The notes below the pieces were generated by a model. The model was not told the DNA's origin. It ran no database searches and saw only the letters and a program-made list of their open reading frames with translations. Positions 4,955 to 6,649 of a stretch of DNA of 6,649 nucleotides are shown here, one piece after another. Numbering within the stretch: the first letter of the stretch is position 1; the number at the start of each line of letters is the position of its first letter. Made by a program: the position numbers and the translations under genes. This DNA is from Myxococcales bacterium (GTDB taxonomy: Bacteria > Myxococcota_A > Polyangia > Polyangiales > Houyiibacteriaceae), in contig JAUXFZ010000140.1 of NCBI GenBank assembly GCA_030622585.1, positions 1-6,649 on the forward strand, in the 5' to 3' direction.

Positions 4955-6649
4955 GTGCGCACGACAGAAGCGGGGAGCCGAGCGCCGACGTTGCCGGCTG
5001 CCCTGGGAACTCAGATTCCGCGGACCGGGGACATTTTGGACTCCAAGTTCCGCATTACCGGCGTCCTCGGCTCCGGCGGGATGGGGTGCGTCTATCTGGC
5101 GGAGCACCTGTCGCTTCGGCGCCCGGTAGCCCTCAAATTGCTGCACCCCGAGGTGGAGAGCATCGAGGAGGTGACCCTGCGGTTCGAGCGCGAGGCGTTC
5201 GCGACCGGCCGCGTCGACCACCCGAACTGCGTGAACGTTTCGGACTTTGGGCGCCTCGAAGACGGCACGCTCTACATGGTGCTCGAGGTGCTCGACGGCG
5301 TCTCCCTCTTCGACCTCATCGAGACGGAAGGCGGCATCGAGTGGAAGCGGGCGCTGCACATTGGGCGGCATGTGTTGAGTGCGCTGGCGTGCGCCCACGA
5401 GGCCGGCATCGTCCACCGAGATGTGAAGCCCGAGAACGTCATCCTCGTCGACCAAGACGACGACCCAGATTTTGCCAAGATCCTCGACTTCGGCATTGCG
5501 AAGCTCTTCGATGGCGCGAACCTGCAGAGCGATGACCCGCGGCTGACCCAACTCGGGGTCACGATCGGCACGCCCACCTACATCGCGCCCGAGCAGGCGT
5601 TCGGTCAGCCGATCGATGCGCGCGCCGACCTCTATGCGCTGTCGGTGATGTTGTACGAAATGATCGCCGGCGTGCCGCCGTTCGAGGCAGACGAGGTGGT
5701 GGCGCTCTTGAGCATGCATACCTCCGCTGAGGTGCCTCCGTTTCGAAAGACAGCGCCCGACGCGCGCGTGCCGAAGAGCGTCGAAGCGTTGATTCGCGAT
5801 GGCCTCGAAAAGAACAAGGATGATCGCATCGCGACCGCGGACGAGTACATTGCCCGAATCGACCAGATTCTCGGCGCCGAAGGGAGCTTGCCTTTCGGGG
5901 AGGGTGATTCGGGGTTGCGGGAGATCCCGTCGTTGGTTGTCGAGGGCTTTCGGGAGACCGTTGCTCCGGCGGTGGCCCGTGCCGTCACCACGCGGAGAAC
6001 GCCGAAGCAGATCGCCGGGACGACGGTGACGATTATCGCCTTCATGGCCTCGATGGTCTTCGTGTTCGGCAGCACCGGTCCGGACTACCTTCCCACGCGC
6101 AACCATTTACCGATGGTCGCGCCGAAACATGGTCCTGAGGCAGAGACCGCCGCGGAGATGCTCGAGCAAGGCCGTCCGAAGGATGCCGCGGCGTATCTCA
6201 TCGAGCACAAGCAGGCAGTTCGCGAAGAGCCCTACGCGCAGATGGTCCTCGGCCACGCTCACGCGAATGCCCAGCGCAGCATCCTGGCGTTGGTTGCCTA
6301 TGAAAAGGCGATCCTGCTGGAGCCGAAGCTCGCGAATGACGAGCTCATGCGCACCAATCTCGATCTCATGCTCGACAAGAAGGCACCCGGCGTCGTCGAT
6401 GATGCGATCGAGTTCATGGGGATGCTGGTCCGCGAGGTGGGCGACGGCGGCGCCGAAGCTCGGCTCGTCAGCTTGGCGTCGTCCGACGAAACTCTACGCA
6501 GGCGTCAGCACGCGCTGGCCGTCGCCGATGAGGTGGGTTTGGGCGACCAACTCGATCGGCTCGCGTCGTACCTGCTGGACCACGAGCAGGGAGACACTTG
6601 CTCCGATCGCAAGGATGCCGTTGCGAAGCTTCGCGCGCTGGGCGACAAG
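4955..6649 (+). CDS. Transmembrane Hanks-type Ser/Thr protein kinase with helical-repeat tail (3' end missing)
   Basis: 565 codons are visible without a stop, so the protein continues past the window. The kinase domain spans about 32-305 and has every key element: glycine loop GSGGMGCV (39-46), VALK with Lys61, helix-C Glu80 in RFERE, HRDVKPEN (154-161) with catalytic Asp156, DFG (178-180), an activation segment ending GTPTYIAPEQ (205-214), and Asp225 in ARADLYALS. It should be active. A juxtamembrane linker of about 45 residues leads to one membrane helix at about 353-372 (IAGTTVTIIAFMASMVFVFG). The segment after it, presumably outside the cytoplasm, has TPR/Sel1-like helices (AAEMLEQGRPKDAAAYLIEH near 399-418, LVAYEKAILLEPKLANDE near 446-463). 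The GTG at 4955 is chosen as the first start giving a usual short lead-in before GDILDSKFR; it lacks a Shine-Dalgarno. A TTG at 4991 is the alternative, with GGGGAG at 4972-4977 rather far upstream. Substrates and signal are unknown. Confidence 0.92.
   Translation, partial: MRTTEAGSRAPTLPAALGTQIPRTGDILDSKFRITGVLGSGGMGCVYLAEHLSLRRPVALKLLHPEVESIEEVTLRFEREAFATGRVDHPNCVNVSDFGRLEDGTLYMVLEVLDGVSLFDLIETEGGIEWKRALHIGRHVLSALACAHEAGIVHRDVKPENVILVDQDDDPDFAKILDFGIAKLFDGANLQSDDPRLTQLGVTIGTPTYIAPEQAFGQPIDARADLYALSVMLYEMIAGVPPFEADEVVALLSMHTSAEVPPFRKTAPDARVPKSVEALIRDGLEKNKDDRIATADEYIARIDQILGAEGSLPFGEGDSGLREIPSLVVEGFRETVAPAVARAVTTRRTPKQIAGTTVTIIAFMASMVFVFGSTGPDYLPTRNHLPMVAPKHGPEAETAAEMLEQGRPKDAAAYLIEHKQAVREEPYAQMVLGHAHANAQRSILALVAYEKAILLEPKLANDELMRTNLDLMLDKKAPGVVDDAIEFMGMLVREVGDGGAEARLVSLASSDETLRRRQHALAVADEVGLGDQLDRLASYLLDHEQGDTCSDRKDAVAKLRALGDK

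Noticed and set aside
4832..6106. A 424-codon open frame on the minus strand opposite the kinase
   Set aside because: Its translation is Arg/His/Asp-rich without recognisable domains, while the plus strand encodes a complete set of kinase motifs across the same bases. It is a high-GC antisense shadow.
1..6649. CRISPR array, tRNA, rRNA, insertion sequence or defence cluster
   Set aside because: No regularly spaced identical repeats of CRISPR size, no cloverleaf or rRNA signature and no transposase or nuclease motifs were seen.

Overview
High-GC bacterial DNA with long overlapping open frames on both strands. The gene content (a membrane-anchored Hanks-type Ser/Thr kinase with a helical-repeat tail, a secreted small beta-rich protein of a type common in myxobacteria, an AraC regulator, a DUF1254/DUF1214 lipoprotein and a YegS-type lipid kinase) best fits a Myxococcota/Polyangia chromosome. 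This placement is inference from gene style; no rRNA or marker gene is present.

Layout. Positions 1-114 hold an undecidable fragment of a neighbouring gene. A DUF1254/DUF1214 lipoprotein gene runs on the minus strand (115-1719). It is divergent from a yegS-like lipid kinase gene (1924-2844, plus), with a 204-bp shared upstream region. A gene-free stretch of about 307 bp (2845-3151) is rich in structure: a 10-bp hairpin, a 97-bp nested inverted repeat and a 33-bp dyad overlapping a promoter. Then comes an AraC-family regulator (3152-4186, plus), meeting tail-to-tail, with one base between stop codons, a small secreted protein gene (4188-4823, minus). A 131-bp divergent region with three GTGTTYGC repeats separates that gene from a transmembrane Ser/Thr kinase (4955 to the window end, plus, incomplete).

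How the genes relate. No operon is visible: every adjacent pair is divergent or convergent, except yegS and araC, which share a strand but are separated by the structured gap. Plausible links are (i) kinase plus divergent secreted protein, sharing a repeat-bearing control region; (ii) AraC regulator with its own promoter dyad (autoregulation); (iii) lipoprotein and lipid kinase, which share a divergent control region and are both envelope-related. None of these links is proved by the sequence. The genes belong to known families; the least explained part of the window is the non-coding DNA at 2871-3113 and 4843-4901.
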